A stretch of DNA of 64,000 nucleotides. Source: Brevibacterium permense (GTDB lineage: Bacteria; Actinomycetota; Actinomycetes; Actinomycetales; Brevibacteriaceae). The stretch is from positions 186,001 to 250,000 of the forward strand of contig NZ_QYCP01000093.1 in NCBI RefSeq assembly GCF_025506275.1, written 5' to 3'. The stretch's first letter is position 1; each line of letters opens with the position of its first letter. A model generated the notes under the pieces. It was not told the DNA's origin, made no database searches, and worked only from the letters and a program-made list of their open reading frames with translations. A program made the position numbers and the translations under genes. This document shows positions 33,455 to 42,259 of this stretch, in pieces.

Positions 33455-33986
33455 ATGACTCAGAGCCGTCTGCAGGAAGCCGCCTATCAGGGCGCCGCGC
33501 TCGAGGTCGACAGAAACTACTACTCACGGATCGGTGAAGACACCCAATCCCGGGAAATCATCGACGAATTCACCATTCCCATCCGTTCCGGGCAGGCTTG
33601 GGACGTCCCCGCCGACCATGTCTGCCGCATCTCCACCGTCGACGGTCCGCAGGTCGGCGACCTGAACCTGTGGGACCGATCTCGTCCGCGCGATCCTGCC
33701 TTACGGCCTCACCGAATTCGACGTCCACGATGTGCTCAACTTCTTCCAATGCACAGGACTGAACGACAACGACGAATACTTCATGAAGACCTGTCCAGCA
33801 CGACCAGGAGACCACTTCGAATTCTTCGCCGAACAGGACCTGCTCGCGGCCTTGTCCACCTGCCCCGGCGGGGATCTCTCCGCACCGATGGTCGGGGTCG
33901 GCTCGTCAGATCCGGTGGAGAACTGCCACCCGTTGAAGGTCACGGTCTATCGGATCGCGCAGAGCCTCCTCGGCGATTGGAGCTAA
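33455..33986 (+). pseudogene. Urea-carboxylase-associated (DUF1989) gene with internal deletion
   Basis: The first frame gives FTIPIRSGQAWDVPADHVCR and VDGPQVGDLNLW, the N-terminal half of the DUF1989 family. At about 33674 the frame changes, and the second half continues in another frame as LVRAILPYGLTEFDVHDVL, FFQCTGLNDNDEYFMK, RPGDHFEFFAEQDLLAALS and TCPGGDLSAPM. About 70-80 residues expected between these blocks are missing, including the family's central Cys/His region. A good GGAGGAGG site precedes the start. It was therefore once expressed and later inactivated by a deletion. Confidence 0.75.
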
Positions 33987-34071
33987 CCGACCTCGCCGAA
34001 CTATCGAGGAGCCGATGGTCTCCGACCTCAACCGTGGGCGTGAACTTGCGCCCAGAAGGGAAGGACTCGTA

Positions 34072-34986
34072 ATGGCATCGTCAACGCTCGTCGCCCGGTA
34101 CGTCGACCGACTCGGACTCAACAGTTCGGAGGATGTGCTGCGAGTTCGGGCACGTGGGTCGGCCGACGAAATCGTCGATCTCATCGATGTACTGCTGGCC
34201 GCCCACGTCCGGTCGATCTCCTTCGAGAACCTCGACGTCATCGCCGCACGCGCAGCAGGGGAGTCGCGGGGCATCCCGACCGACCTCGACTCACTGACGG
34301 CGAAGCTGTTGGACGCAGGCCGCGGCGGCTACTGCCACGAACACGCGACACTCATCCGCGCCGTGCTCCGAGAGCTCGGGCTGAGCGCGCATCCGATCCT
34401 TGCCCGAGTCCACCTCGGCGAGGGGAGAACAGCGCCGGGAGGGCTGACGCACCAGGCGACGATCCTCGATCTCAGCGGACGGCGGTTCCTCGTCGATCCG
34501 GGGTTCGGCGGTGGGACGCCGCAGGTCGCACTCGCCCTCGATGTCGAGTCGGAACCGCGGACGACCGAGCACGGAGAGCACAGGCTGGTTCCGGCCGACA
34601 CCGTGCTTGAGCCTGCATTGCGAGCGGAGGCTGAATGGGCATTGCAATCCCGCACCCGCTCTGACCAGGAGTTCCGCACCGTCTATGCTTTCGCGGACGT
34701 CCCGCGAGAACAAGCCGACCTCGAGGTGTCGAACTGGTTCACCGCGACGAAGCCGGGCACGCGCTTCACCGGCGCACCCGTGGTGGCCAGGACGCTCGGC
34801 AACGGCGGCAAGGCATCGCTCGAGGGCCGCCAGTTGCGCTGCGTGCGACCCGGTGACGACCCCGAACGCCTCGAGCGGACGGTGGCCGATGCCGCCGACT
34901 TCGCTGCCGTTCTCCGCGAGGAGTTCGGTATCGACCTCGACCGAACCTTTACCGACCCGATCTGGGTCGTCGCCTTGGAACACTGA
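34072..34986 (+). CDS. nat: Arylamine N-acetyltransferase
   Basis: A 304-residue enzyme that transfers acetyl from acetyl-CoA to arylamines, hydrazines or related amines. The Cys-His-Asp triad is clear: RGGYCHEHATL (Cys about residue 80), GGLTHQATIL (His about 124) and LVDPGFGG (Asp about 139). The C-terminal domain is complete, with the usual length near 280-300. The ATG at 34072 follows GGGAAGGA. It lies downstream of the DUF1989 remnant on the same strand. Confidence 0.93.
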   Translation: MASSTLVARYVDRLGLNSSEDVLRVRARGSADEIVDLIDVLLAAHVRSISFENLDVIAARAAGESRGIPTDLDSLTAKLLDAGRGGYCHEHATLIRAVLRELGLSAHPILARVHLGEGRTAPGGLTHQATILDLSGRRFLVDPGFGGGTPQVALALDVESEPRTTEHGEHRLVPADTVLEPALRAEAEWALQSRTRSDQEFRTVYAFADVPREQADLEVSNWFTATKPGTRFTGAPVVARTLGNGGKASLEGRQLRCVRPGDDPERLERTVADAADFAAVLREEFGIDLDRTFTDPIWVVALEH

Positions 34987-35030
34987 CAGTGACACGACTG
35001 TGCTGGATGTGCCCGTGACGAGGCGCCTAA

Positions 35031-35783
35031 TCAGCCATGCAGGGATTGTCGGTATTGGCCCGGGCTTGTGCCGACCAGCGCGGTGAATACGGAGATGAAC
35101 GAGCTGGGATTCGCCCACCCGCATTCGGCCGCGGTGTCGTAGACACTCCACCCGTCGGTCAGGAGCAGCAGCGCCCGGTGGATGCGCAGCTCGGCACGCC
35201 ATTGACGGAACGTCATCCCGGTCTCCTGCTGAAACAGCCGAGTCAGAGTTCGCTCGCCGGCTCCCACCCGGCGCCCTAGCTCAGCCAGAGACACGGGATT
35301 CGCCAGATCCTCCTCGACGATCTTCGTCAGGGCCAACAGCCGAGGGTCGACCGGTTCGGGGAGGTGCAGCGGCTGTTCGCCGGTGACCGTCAACTCGTCG
35401 ATGATGACGAGTCGGAGTCGGTCGGCGCTTGCCTTCGTCCGGTGTCGTGTACCGGTCAGCCCCAACATCGCCTCTCTGGCCAGCGGGGTCGTCGCCAGAA
35501 CGGCGGGCCGGTCGACGAGCGAAGCAGCCATGTGTGCGGGGAGGAAGACGACGCGCATGTCAGCGGCCCCATGCGCGCGGTGCTGATGCTCGAACTCTGC
35601 GGGCACCCAGACGACACGATTCGATGGTGCGATCCACGAGCCCTCGCGAGTGACCAAGGACAGCACCCCAGTCGCCGGATACACCAAGTGACCGAGGCCG
35701 TGAGTGTGTGCCGGGGTCCATTCATCGTGCCCGAGCAGGTGGACGAGTTCCGGCCTCAACGAAGTGTGGCTGAAAACGGTCAT
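35031..35783 (-). CDS. AraC-family regulator, NimR-like
   Basis: A 250-residue regulator with an N-terminal cupin (HTHGLGHLVYPATGVLSLVTREGSWIAPSNRVVWVPAEFEHQHRA) and a C-terminal double HTH (LAELGRRVGAGERTLTRLFQQETGMTFRQWRAELRIHRALLLL, then AAECGWANPSSFISVFTALVGTSPGQYR). It is divergent from a CynX/NimT-type transporter. The same gene pair in E. coli is nimR-nimT, where the regulator represses a 2-nitroimidazole exporter. The pairing supports an equivalent local repressor here. Confidence 0.87.
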   Translation of the reverse strand: MTVFSHTSLRPELVHLLGHDEWTPAHTHGLGHLVYPATGVLSLVTREGSWIAPSNRVVWVPAEFEHQHRAHGAADMRVVFLPAHMAASLVDRPAVLATTPLAREAMLGLTGTRHRTKASADRLRLVIIDELTVTGEQPLHLPEPVDPRLLALTKIVEEDLANPVSLAELGRRVGAGERTLTRLFQQETGMTFRQWRAELRIHRALLLLTDGWSVYDTAAECGWANPSSFISVFTALVGTSPGQYRQSLHG

Positions 35784-35867
35784 ATCGAGTCAGTTTAATG
35801 GTTCCCCGCCGAAGCGGGTGGCGCTTGAATGAGAAGTATCAGCACCCGCGCGAAACGACAGGACGCA

Positions 35868-37244
35868 ATGAAGAGACTCGACCAGAACTTCGAACAGGAC
35901 TTCGACCAGGACCTCGCATCCACCGACGAGGGGCATGCTCCCGGCGAATTTCCGAGCCGATCGACGTCGCACGGGAAACGGAGTCGGAGGAGCCTGCTCC
36001 TCCTCGGTGCAGGTCTCATCCTCATCGGTCTCAACCTGCGCATCGGCGTCGCCTCGGTCGGTCCGGTGCTCGGGGATATCCTAGGCGATCTGCGTCTCAC
36101 TGCCACAGAGGGCAGCCTCCTGACGACGATCCCAGTCTTCTCCTTCGGGGCGTTCGCGTTCCTCACGCCCGCGCTCACACGACGCTTCGGCATGCATCGG
36201 GTGCTCGGGATCCTCATGATCGTCCTCGCTGTCGGGATCTCGTTGCGGCTGCAGCCGAGCCTGCTCGCTCTCTTCGGGGGAACGGTACTCATCGGTGCGG
36301 CCATCGCGGTCGGCAACGTACTGCTGCCGACAGCAATCAAAAGCGACTTCTCTCATCGAGCGGGTCTGATGATGGGCCCGTACTCGACGTCGCTGTTCCT
36401 CGGCGCCGCGCTCGCGTCAGGTCTGACAGTGCCGATCATGTCCGCCTTTGACGGATTGTGGCGTTGGGCCCTCGGAATCTGGGCGGTCCCGGCAGTTCTG
36501 GCGGTGCTGCTGTGGCTCCCGAACATGCTGCGCCGCTCGGCGGACCTCCCGAAGCCCCGGCGGGTCACTGTCGCGGACTCCGCCGACGATGCTTCCGCAG
36601 ATGCTTCGATCGAGACCGGGGAGCCGCCTTTCCGCTCGATCCTCACTGATCCCATCGCCTGGGCGGTCACCGGATTCATGGGATTACAGTCGCTGAGCTA
36701 CTACGCTGCGCTGACCTGGGTGCCGGTGATTCTGCAGGACGGCGGCATGGCTGCGGGTAAAGCCGGCTGGATGCTGTCGTACTCCGCATTCCCTGCGATC
36801 CTCACCTGCCTCTTCACGCCAGCTCTGGCGCAGAGAATCCGGCCGCGCTGGATCGGTGCTGCCGCGGCCTCGATCCTCATCGGTTCCGGAATCGCAGGGC
36901 TCCTCATCGCTCCCGCGGCTGGAGCGCCTGTATGGATGACATTGATTGGTCTCGGACAGGGCGCGGCAATCAGTCTGTCGCTGTCCTATATCGTGTGGCG
37001 GTCTCCGGACGCACATCACACCGGACACGTCTCGACGATGGCGCAGGGTTTGGGATATCTCTTCGCCGGGCTCGGACCCTTCGGCCTCGGTTGGCTGCAC
37101 ACGGTGACCGGTTCGTGGACGGTGCCACTCGTCACCCTCCTCGTGCTGCTCGTGGCTCAGCTTCTCATCGGCGGAATCGCAGCCCAGGACAAACATGTGC
37201 GCGCCCGTGGCGTCGGCAGCCGTGAGGTGCTGCTGCGCGGTTGA
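35868..37244 (+). CDS. CynX/NimT-family MFS transporter
   Basis: A 458-residue MFS protein with 12 helices after a 40-residue hydrophilic N-terminus. LILIGLNLRIGVASVGPVLGDI is the conserved CynX/NimT first helix (RxxxxxxGP), followed by LLTTIPVFSFGAFAFLTPAL and GNVLLPTAIKSDF. Relatives transport cyanate or export 2-nitroimidazoles. The divergent AraC gene 84 bases away is the probable regulator. Start 35868 is chosen over 35829 because it has a short AGGA upstream; both are in frame. Confidence 0.85.
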   Translation: MKRLDQNFEQDFDQDLASTDEGHAPGEFPSRSTSHGKRSRRSLLLLGAGLILIGLNLRIGVASVGPVLGDILGDLRLTATEGSLLTTIPVFSFGAFAFLTPALTRRFGMHRVLGILMIVLAVGISLRLQPSLLALFGGTVLIGAAIAVGNVLLPTAIKSDFSHRAGLMMGPYSTSLFLGAALASGLTVPIMSAFDGLWRWALGIWAVPAVLAVLLWLPNMLRRSADLPKPRRVTVADSADDASADASIETGEPPFRSILTDPIAWAVTGFMGLQSLSYYAALTWVPVILQDGGMAAGKAGWMLSYSAFPAILTCLFTPALAQRIRPRWIGAAAASILIGSGIAGLLIAPAAGAPVWMTLIGLGQGAAISLSLSYIVWRSPDAHHTGHVSTMAQGLGYLFAGLGPFGLGWLHTVTGSWTVPLVTLLVLLVAQLLIGGIAAQDKHVRARGVGSREVLLRG

Positions 37245-37328
37245 ATAGTCAGAACGGCGTGGCGTCATTGCAAGACGGCACCTCGAGTATCCGACTGTTG
37301 GCCGAGGGCGCGGGTTTACACTGTGGAC

Positions 37329-38180
37329 ATGTCTGCGGCACCCGTCGGCCCGCTCACCCGCGCTCCGCATCCGAGTCTGCGGCGATTCGTGGGTGATTAC
37401 GCCGGCTACGACATCTCCGGCGTCCCCGCGGGGACGCATCTCGGGTTGCCTTCGGGCACGCTGACCTTCATCGTCTCGATCGACGAACCACTGTGCCAGG
37501 TCGATGCGGTCTCCGGCAGTCGCGAACATTTCGATGTGCTGCTCGCCGGCCTCCACCTGCGTTCGACGCTCATCGCTCACTGCGGCGCGATGTCCGGAAT
37601 CCAGATCAACTTCAGTCCGTCGGCTCCGCGCGCGTTCTTCGGAATCCCCGCTGCCGACTTCGCCCATCACAGCGTCGACGTCGCTCGGATCTCCCGGCCG
37701 CTGGCCACGGAACTGCACGAGCGGGTCAATCTCGAGACCGAATGGTCCGCCCGATTCGCCGCCATCGACGACGTGCTCATGCGCACGATCGATGATGCGA
37801 ATCGCCCCCGCGCCGAGGTGGCCGCCGCCTGGCGTCGGATCGCCGACAGCCACGGCGGTCTGCCCGTCTCCCTCGTCGCCGACGACATCGGATGGAGCAG
37901 GCGCCACCTGGGCAGCCAGTTCCGGTCCGAATACGGGATCGGGCCGAAGGACGCCGCCCGCATCATCCGCTTCGATCGAGCGCGGCGGCTCATCCCTGCC
38001 GGCCGGGGCAGCTTGGCGGAGATCGCTGTGAGCTGCGGTTACGCCGATCAAGCACACCTCAACCGGGACTTCCGGGACTTCGCCGGCCTCAGCCCCAGCC
38101 GGTGGCTGGCGGCTGATGACATGGCCCGGTCACGGACGGCGAGAACAGATTCGGCGGGGGTCACGTCGGCGAGAGAATGA
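37329..38180 (+). CDS. AraC-family regulator
   Basis: A 283-residue regulator with a divergent N-terminal sensor domain (HPSLRRFVGDYAGYDISG, then LPSGTLTFIVSIDEPL) and an AraC HTH pair at the C-terminus (LVADDIGWSRRHLGSQFRSEYGIGPKDAARIIRFDRARRL and IAVSCGYADQAHLNRDFRDFAGLSPSRW). The domain order and the HLGLPSG loop match regulators that commonly sit directly upstream of VOC proteins. Here the VOC gene follows 81 bases later on the same strand. GTG at 37323 is an alternative start. Confidence 0.87.
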   Translation: MSAAPVGPLTRAPHPSLRRFVGDYAGYDISGVPAGTHLGLPSGTLTFIVSIDEPLCQVDAVSGSREHFDVLLAGLHLRSTLIAHCGAMSGIQINFSPSAPRAFFGIPAADFAHHSVDVARISRPLATELHERVNLETEWSARFAAIDDVLMRTIDDANRPRAEVAAAWRRIADSHGGLPVSLVADDIGWSRRHLGSQFRSEYGIGPKDAARIIRFDRARRLIPAGRGSLAEIAVSCGYADQAHLNRDFRDFAGLSPSRWLAADDMARSRTARTDSAGVTSARE

Positions 38181-38261
38181 GCTGTTCCCATTTGTCCAAG
38201 ACCGGGTAGGGATCGCTCTTCGATGATGGAGGTCCAGAACACCCAGAGAAAAGGAGTCCTC

Positions 38262-38684
38262 ATGTCCGTCGATGCCGCACAAACTCAGGCCTGCAACATC
38301 TGGCCCACCTTCCGCTACCGCGATGCCAAAGCCGCGATTGCCTTCCTTCAGGAGGCGCTCGGCTTCGACGTCGTCGCCGAGTACACGAATGCCGACGATC
38401 CGAACCGCGTCGATCACGCCGAACTGGCCTGGCCAGAGGGCGGGGGAGTGATGCTCGGGTCCGTCCGCGATGACGGCGGGGTCATGACGAAGACCGGAGT
38501 TGCCTCGGGGTCGGTGTATCTGGCCTCCGGCAACGTCCGTGAGCTCCACGAACGTGCGCTCGCCGCCGGTGCCACCGAAGTCATGGGACTGACCGAACAG
38601 GACTACGGATCGCTCGACTTCGCCATCCAAGACCCCGAGGGAGTGCTGTGGTCGGTCGGAAGCTACCGCGGGGCGTCCGCGTAG
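38262..38684 (+). CDS. VOC (glyoxalase/bleomycin-resistance) family protein
   Basis: A 140-residue two-module beta-alpha-beta protein. TFRYRDAKAAIAFLQEALGFDVVAEY is the first module, ASGSVYLASGNVRELHERALAAGATEV the second, with metal-type positions His (VDHAELAW) and Glu at FAIQDPEGVLWSVGSY. It may be a metal-dependent lyase, dioxygenase or a drug-binding protein. RBS AAAGGAG is well placed. Its expression is probably tied to the AraC gene upstream. Confidence 0.87.
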   Translation: MSVDAAQTQACNIWPTFRYRDAKAAIAFLQEALGFDVVAEYTNADDPNRVDHAELAWPEGGGVMLGSVRDDGGVMTKTGVASGSVYLASGNVRELHERALAAGATEVMGLTEQDYGSLDFAIQDPEGVLWSVGSYRGASA

Positions 38685-38704
38685 GGCGTGCTGCCTGGTC
38701 GCGG

Positions 38705-38995
38705 TCAGTTTCCGAGAACGGCGTCAGCGGCGATATTGAGCGTTTCGGTCTCCAGCTGAGCCAGCGAGTCCTCTGACGGCAGAGCACGTTCGAGGGCGAG
38801 GCCGTCGAAGACGGTGTTGAGGAAACGCGCCGACCGAGGGATGCTGCCGGCGTCGGTCAGGGCTCCCTCGTCGGCGAGGACCTGGAAACCGCAGTGTCGC
38901 GGATGTCTGCGCTCGGCAGATACCTGTCGTAGACATGTCGCATGACTTCATCCCGAAGCAGCTGCAGGTCTCCTCTTATTGCGTTTCCCTGATCC
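38705..38995 (-). pseudogene. TetR-family C-terminal remnant, frameshifted
   Basis: The frame ending at 38705 reads LADEGALTDAGSIPRSARFL, NTVFDGLALERALPS and ETLNIAADAVLGN, typical of the ligand-binding end of a TetR regulator. The preceding helix, LQLLRDEVMRHVYDRYLPSA, lies in a different frame at 38925-38990. The whole DNA-binding domain is absent. Not expected to be functional. Confidence 0.6.
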
Positions 38996-39150
38996 ACTGC
39001 CACTGACCAATACTCCGAGTTGGTTTGCTCGTGCCCATTCCAACACGCTGTGTTGGAGCTATGTTGAGTGTCGAGGCGATACTCAGATGCTTCGACAGTG
39101 GAGGCGTCGTCGAGCAAACGAGCGGATCGAACAAGGTGACGGGAGGATTC

Positions 39151-39398
39151 TGCCGGCGTTCCGATGGAGGCAGCTGCTCGGGCGCTCGCAGTTCCACCTC
39201 GAGCGGGACGGCGCCGAGGGCGGGCTCGTCAGCTAAGCGATCGACGTCCGCCAATGGAGAACCGATGAGAACGGCTACCTCAAGGTCTTTCTCTATAGCA
39301 ATGACCGGGAGCATGCGGTCTCGCGTGTGCCAGCCGTCTTCCCTGTCGAAGGCGGCAATATCGAGGCAGCCGCGAGCAATTTCGGTTTGAAGCGCTGA
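39151..39398 (+). pseudogene. Unknown gene fragment with in-frame TAA
   Basis: In one frame RILPAFRWRQLLGRSQFHLE is cut by TAA at 39234-39236 and then continues as IDVRQWRTDENGYLKVFLYS and VSRVPAVFPVEGGNIEAAAS to a TGA at 39398. The composition after the stop looks protein-like, so this is likely a real gene with a nonsense mutation. I do not recognise the family. Upstream sequence to 38979 has no convincing start. Confidence 0.35.
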
Positions 39399-39632
39399 CT
39401 TTTAGTCTCCGCCGACGGAGCCGAGGAGCAGCTTCGGCCTAACCACCGATCCGCAGTGGGCCGCCGGGCACCGCTTGATGGGCGTCGGCTCCGCCTCAGC
39501 CTCGCGCTGGGGATCATTTCAGCTCTGGAAATGCTGGTCGGGGTTGCGCTGCTGCAACAGGAGATCGCCGTGCCGGTCCTGCGGACTCCTCCGATCGCTG
39601 AGCGGATCGGTCCGGTCTAGCCTCTGTTCACG

Positions 39633-39803
39633 ATGCCTCGGTGGGTCACAATCGGCATCGGCATAGTGACAGTCTTGGCGAGTACCGAGCGGGCGCTGCG
39701 AACGCGCTATCGCTGGTGGCTCGATGCGGCGGGGAACCAGCCGTCGTTCAGGAGTGTTCATGCAGATCGGCTCGGCAATGAAATATACGGTTTCATCAGG
39801 TGA
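39633..39803 (+). CDS. Possible 56-residue membrane peptide or gene fragment
   Basis: ATG-initiated frame MPRWVTIGIGIVTVLASTER followed by ALRTRYRWWLDAAG: one hydrophobic helix and a basic cytoplasmic-type tail. A second helix (LALGIISALEMLVGVALL) lies just upstream at about 39500-39550, separated by a TAG. It could be the remains of a small two-helix protein. No ribosome site is visible and it is not a secure gene. Confidence 0.25.
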   Translation: MPRWVTIGIGIVTVLASTERALRTRYRWWLDAAGNQPSFRSVHADRLGNEIYGFIR

Positions 39804-39892
39804 TATAAGGGTTCAACTATCTGTTGCGCGAGCCTAACGTGGACCTCGGAGCGGTGATCACCGCCCCAATCCTTTCGAAAGGAACTCGAACC

Positions 39893-40939
39893 ATGAAGGC
39901 GATCGTATTCGAAGACTTCAAGACCTTTCCCACGCTCAAAGACGTCGAGAAGCCCACACCAGGACCAGGTGAAGTTCTGCTCAAAGTCGCCGGAGCAGGA
40001 GCATGCCACTCCGACGTTGCCGTGTACAACGAATTCGAAGAGGGCGGCCCCGGAGCAGTACCGCCGCCTTTCATCCTCGGACACGAGAACTCGGGCTGGG
40101 TCGAAGACCTCGGCCCCGGAGTGTCGGGATTCAACAAGGGTGACGCCTACCTCGTCTACGGCCCGATCGGCTGCGGCCGCTGCCGAGCATGTTCGCGTGG
40201 ACAGGACACCTACTGCGAGAACGCCGCGACCAATCCCTACCTCGGCGTCGGGCTGGGCCGTGACGGCGGTATGGCCGAATACGTCACTGTTCCCGCACGA
40301 AACCTCGTCCCGCTCGGCGACGCCGACCCTGTCGCCGCAGCACCGCTCTCCGACGCGGGGCTGACTCCCTATCACGCAATCAAGCACTCGCTGCCGAATC
40401 TTGCAGGGGGCGGACGCTATGCGCTGGTCATCGGTCTCGGCGGATTGGGCCAAATCGGCGTGCAGATCTTGAAGGCCCTCACCGGTGCGACGGTCATCGC
40501 CACAGATATGAAGCCTGAGGCGATGGCGAAGGCCCAAGCAGCCGGTGCCATTACCGTGAGTGGAGGAGATGATCAGGTCGAACGAATCCGTGAGATCACC
40601 GGTGGCAAGGGCGTCGACGCCGCGTTCGACTTCGTCGGTGCCGCCTCAACGGTCAAGGTCGCCGCGCAGTCAATGGCCCGCATGGGTCGTTGCACAATCG
40701 TCGGCATCGCTGGGGGCGCGTATGAATGGTCGTTCTTCACCAATCCCTACGAGGCAACGCTGACGAACACTTACTGGGGAACGATCGAGGACCTCCATGA
40801 GGTAGTCGACATGTACCGGGCAGGTCAGATCATGCCAGAAGTCGAACGTTACAGCCTCGACGACGGACTGGAAGCCTATCGCAAGCTGCAGGCCGGTGAG
40901 CTCTCCGGTCGAGCGGTCGTCGTTCCCCACGGCAACTGA
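39893..40939 (+). CDS. Zinc-dependent alcohol dehydrogenase (MDR family)
   Basis: A 348-residue NAD(P)-dependent dehydrogenase. Catalytic zinc region GACHSD with GHENSG, the structural zinc lobe CGRCRACSRGQDTYCE (four Cys), and the Rossmann motif VIGLGGLGQIGVQIL. It resembles the AdhT/NAD-dependent class acting on alcohols or aldehydes. A GAAAGGAA ribosome site precedes the ATG. The stop is three bases from the stop of the convergent GAF regulator, so the two messages must overlap at their ends. It may act on products of the nearby flavin monooxygenase. Confidence 0.9.
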   Translation: MKAIVFEDFKTFPTLKDVEKPTPGPGEVLLKVAGAGACHSDVAVYNEFEEGGPGAVPPPFILGHENSGWVEDLGPGVSGFNKGDAYLVYGPIGCGRCRACSRGQDTYCENAATNPYLGVGLGRDGGMAEYVTVPARNLVPLGDADPVAAAPLSDAGLTPYHAIKHSLPNLAGGGRYALVIGLGGLGQIGVQILKALTGATVIATDMKPEAMAKAQAAGAITVSGGDDQVERIREITGGKGVDAAFDFVGAASTVKVAAQSMARMGRCTIVGIAGGAYEWSFFTNPYEATLTNTYWGTIEDLHEVVDMYRAGQIMPEVERYSLDDGLEAYRKLQAGELSGRAVVVPHGN

Positions 40940-40942
40940 CCC

Positions 40943-42103
40943 TCAGTCCACGCGCGCGTCGACGCCTTCGGCCCATCGGTAGGGCCGGGTGGCGAGCAGG
41001 GCTCCGACCGATCGGCGCAGACGCGAGACTTCTGCGCGGACGGTGACCACATGGTCGCCGTCCCCGTAGAGGCGCTGGCTGAGGTCGGCGGCACTGATCC
41101 CAGCTGCCCCCGCCGAGGTGACCGCCGCCAGAATCTGTGCCCGCCGTGGCGTGAGCGGAACGACCAGAGGTTCGGTGCCGGAATGGATATCCAGAACGGG
41201 CGGATCTTGCTTCGTCCGCAGAGTCACAGAAGCTCGACGATCGCCGGTGGGCCGCAGCAGCCATCCACCGGTGATCTTCTCCGGCAGGCACAGACCGGCA
41301 CCGGGGACGAGGATCGAACGGTCGGCGGCCGGCACCTCGATGCGGTCGCGGCTGCGCACTCCCTGCTGATACGCCACCCATCCTGCATCATCGACGACGA
41401 GGGCCGGGCCGGACGTGCCGGCGAGCATCGCCGACATCCGATCGCGGAGAGTGTTCAGCGCCTCCTGCTGAGCGATCATCAGCCGGGCCTCGGCCAGACG
41501 CACCGCCGTCGTCACCAACGACTGCACTGCAGGATGAAGCGTCATCGCCGGGCCACTGATATCGACGACTCCCAAGAGAGTCCCATCGTGCGGGTCGTGC
41601 ACGGGCACGGCGCTGCAGTACCAGGGGTGCTGAGACGCCTCAAAATGTTCGGCGGAGAAGAGCTGGACGGGTGCCTCCTCGGTCAGCGCCGTGCCGATGG
41701 CGTTCGTGCCGACCTTGGCCTCAGACCAATGTGCTCCTTCGACGAATCCGAGTTCATCGGCTTGCCGTCTGGCGGACGCTGCACCATCTCGCCACAGAAT
41801 GACTCCATCGGCATCCGTGACGACGAGGATGAACGGCGCGGCGTCGGGAGCCCGCAACAGCACTGAGCGCATCTCATCGACGACCAGTCGCAACTGGGAC
41901 TTCCGGCGTCGAGTCTCCAACTCAGCCTCATCGGCGACGATCCGCGCATTCGTGCCATCGGGGTCCAGCCCCAAGCGCAGCATCCGATCCCACGAGCGCC
42001 TGACCAGCGCGCGCGGTTGCACCGGCGGCGACGCCCCGGTGATCACGGCATCGTGAATGCGTGTCAGATCTCTGGCGAGATGCGCCAGATCCGGCTGAAG
42101 CAT
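40943..42103 (-). CDS. GAF-domain transcriptional regulator without AAA+ domain
   Basis: A 386-residue regulator. The N-terminal half resembles AcoR-type sensors: SWDRMLRLGLDPDGTNAR near the start, then the GAF domain with DADGVILWRDG, GAHWSEAKVGTNAIGTAL, EHFEASQHPWYCSAVPVHDP and LLGVVDISG. Instead of the sigma-54-activating ATPase, the C-terminus is a small winged helix (TPRRAQILAAVTSAGAAGISAADLSQRLYGD, then RAEVSRLRRSVGALL). This architecture is frequent in actinobacteria next to alcohol/aldehyde dehydrogenases. It is divergent from the monooxygenase and is probably its activator. Confidence 0.85.
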   Translation of the reverse strand: MLQPDLAHLARDLTRIHDAVITGASPPVQPRALVRRSWDRMLRLGLDPDGTNARIVADEAELETRRRKSQLRLVVDEMRSVLLRAPDAAPFILVVTDADGVILWRDGAASARRQADELGFVEGAHWSEAKVGTNAIGTALTEEAPVQLFSAEHFEASQHPWYCSAVPVHDPHDGTLLGVVDISGPAMTLHPAVQSLVTTAVRLAEARLMIAQQEALNTLRDRMSAMLAGTSGPALVVDDAGWVAYQQGVRSRDRIEVPAADRSILVPGAGLCLPEKITGGWLLRPTGDRRASVTLRTKQDPPVLDIHSGTEPLVVPLTPRRAQILAAVTSAGAAGISAADLSQRLYGDGDHVVTVRAEVSRLRRSVGALLATRPYRWAEGVDARVD

Positions 42104-42259
42104 GCCTTGAGTATAAGTCGGGAACGCACCCCTGGCCATGGGGTCGAGGCGTCGGTGAGAATCCCGACACAGCGTGGACCATGCAATCCGATGCAACTCT
42201 TCCGAGCCGTGAGAGCCCGGCCTAGTTTGGAGTCACTGAACTCAATGAGGAGGAGTGAC

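Larger units (their letters stand above)
38685..39892. other. Decayed 1.2-kb stretch without intact genes
   Basis: No complete gene with a ribosome site is supported here. It contains a TetR C-terminal fragment (minus strand), an interrupted plus-strand frame, and short hydrophobic frames near 39450-39800. The mosaic of broken frames on both strands is typical of an old insertion/deletion site. The ADH promoter probably lies within the last 90 bases. Confidence 0.6.
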
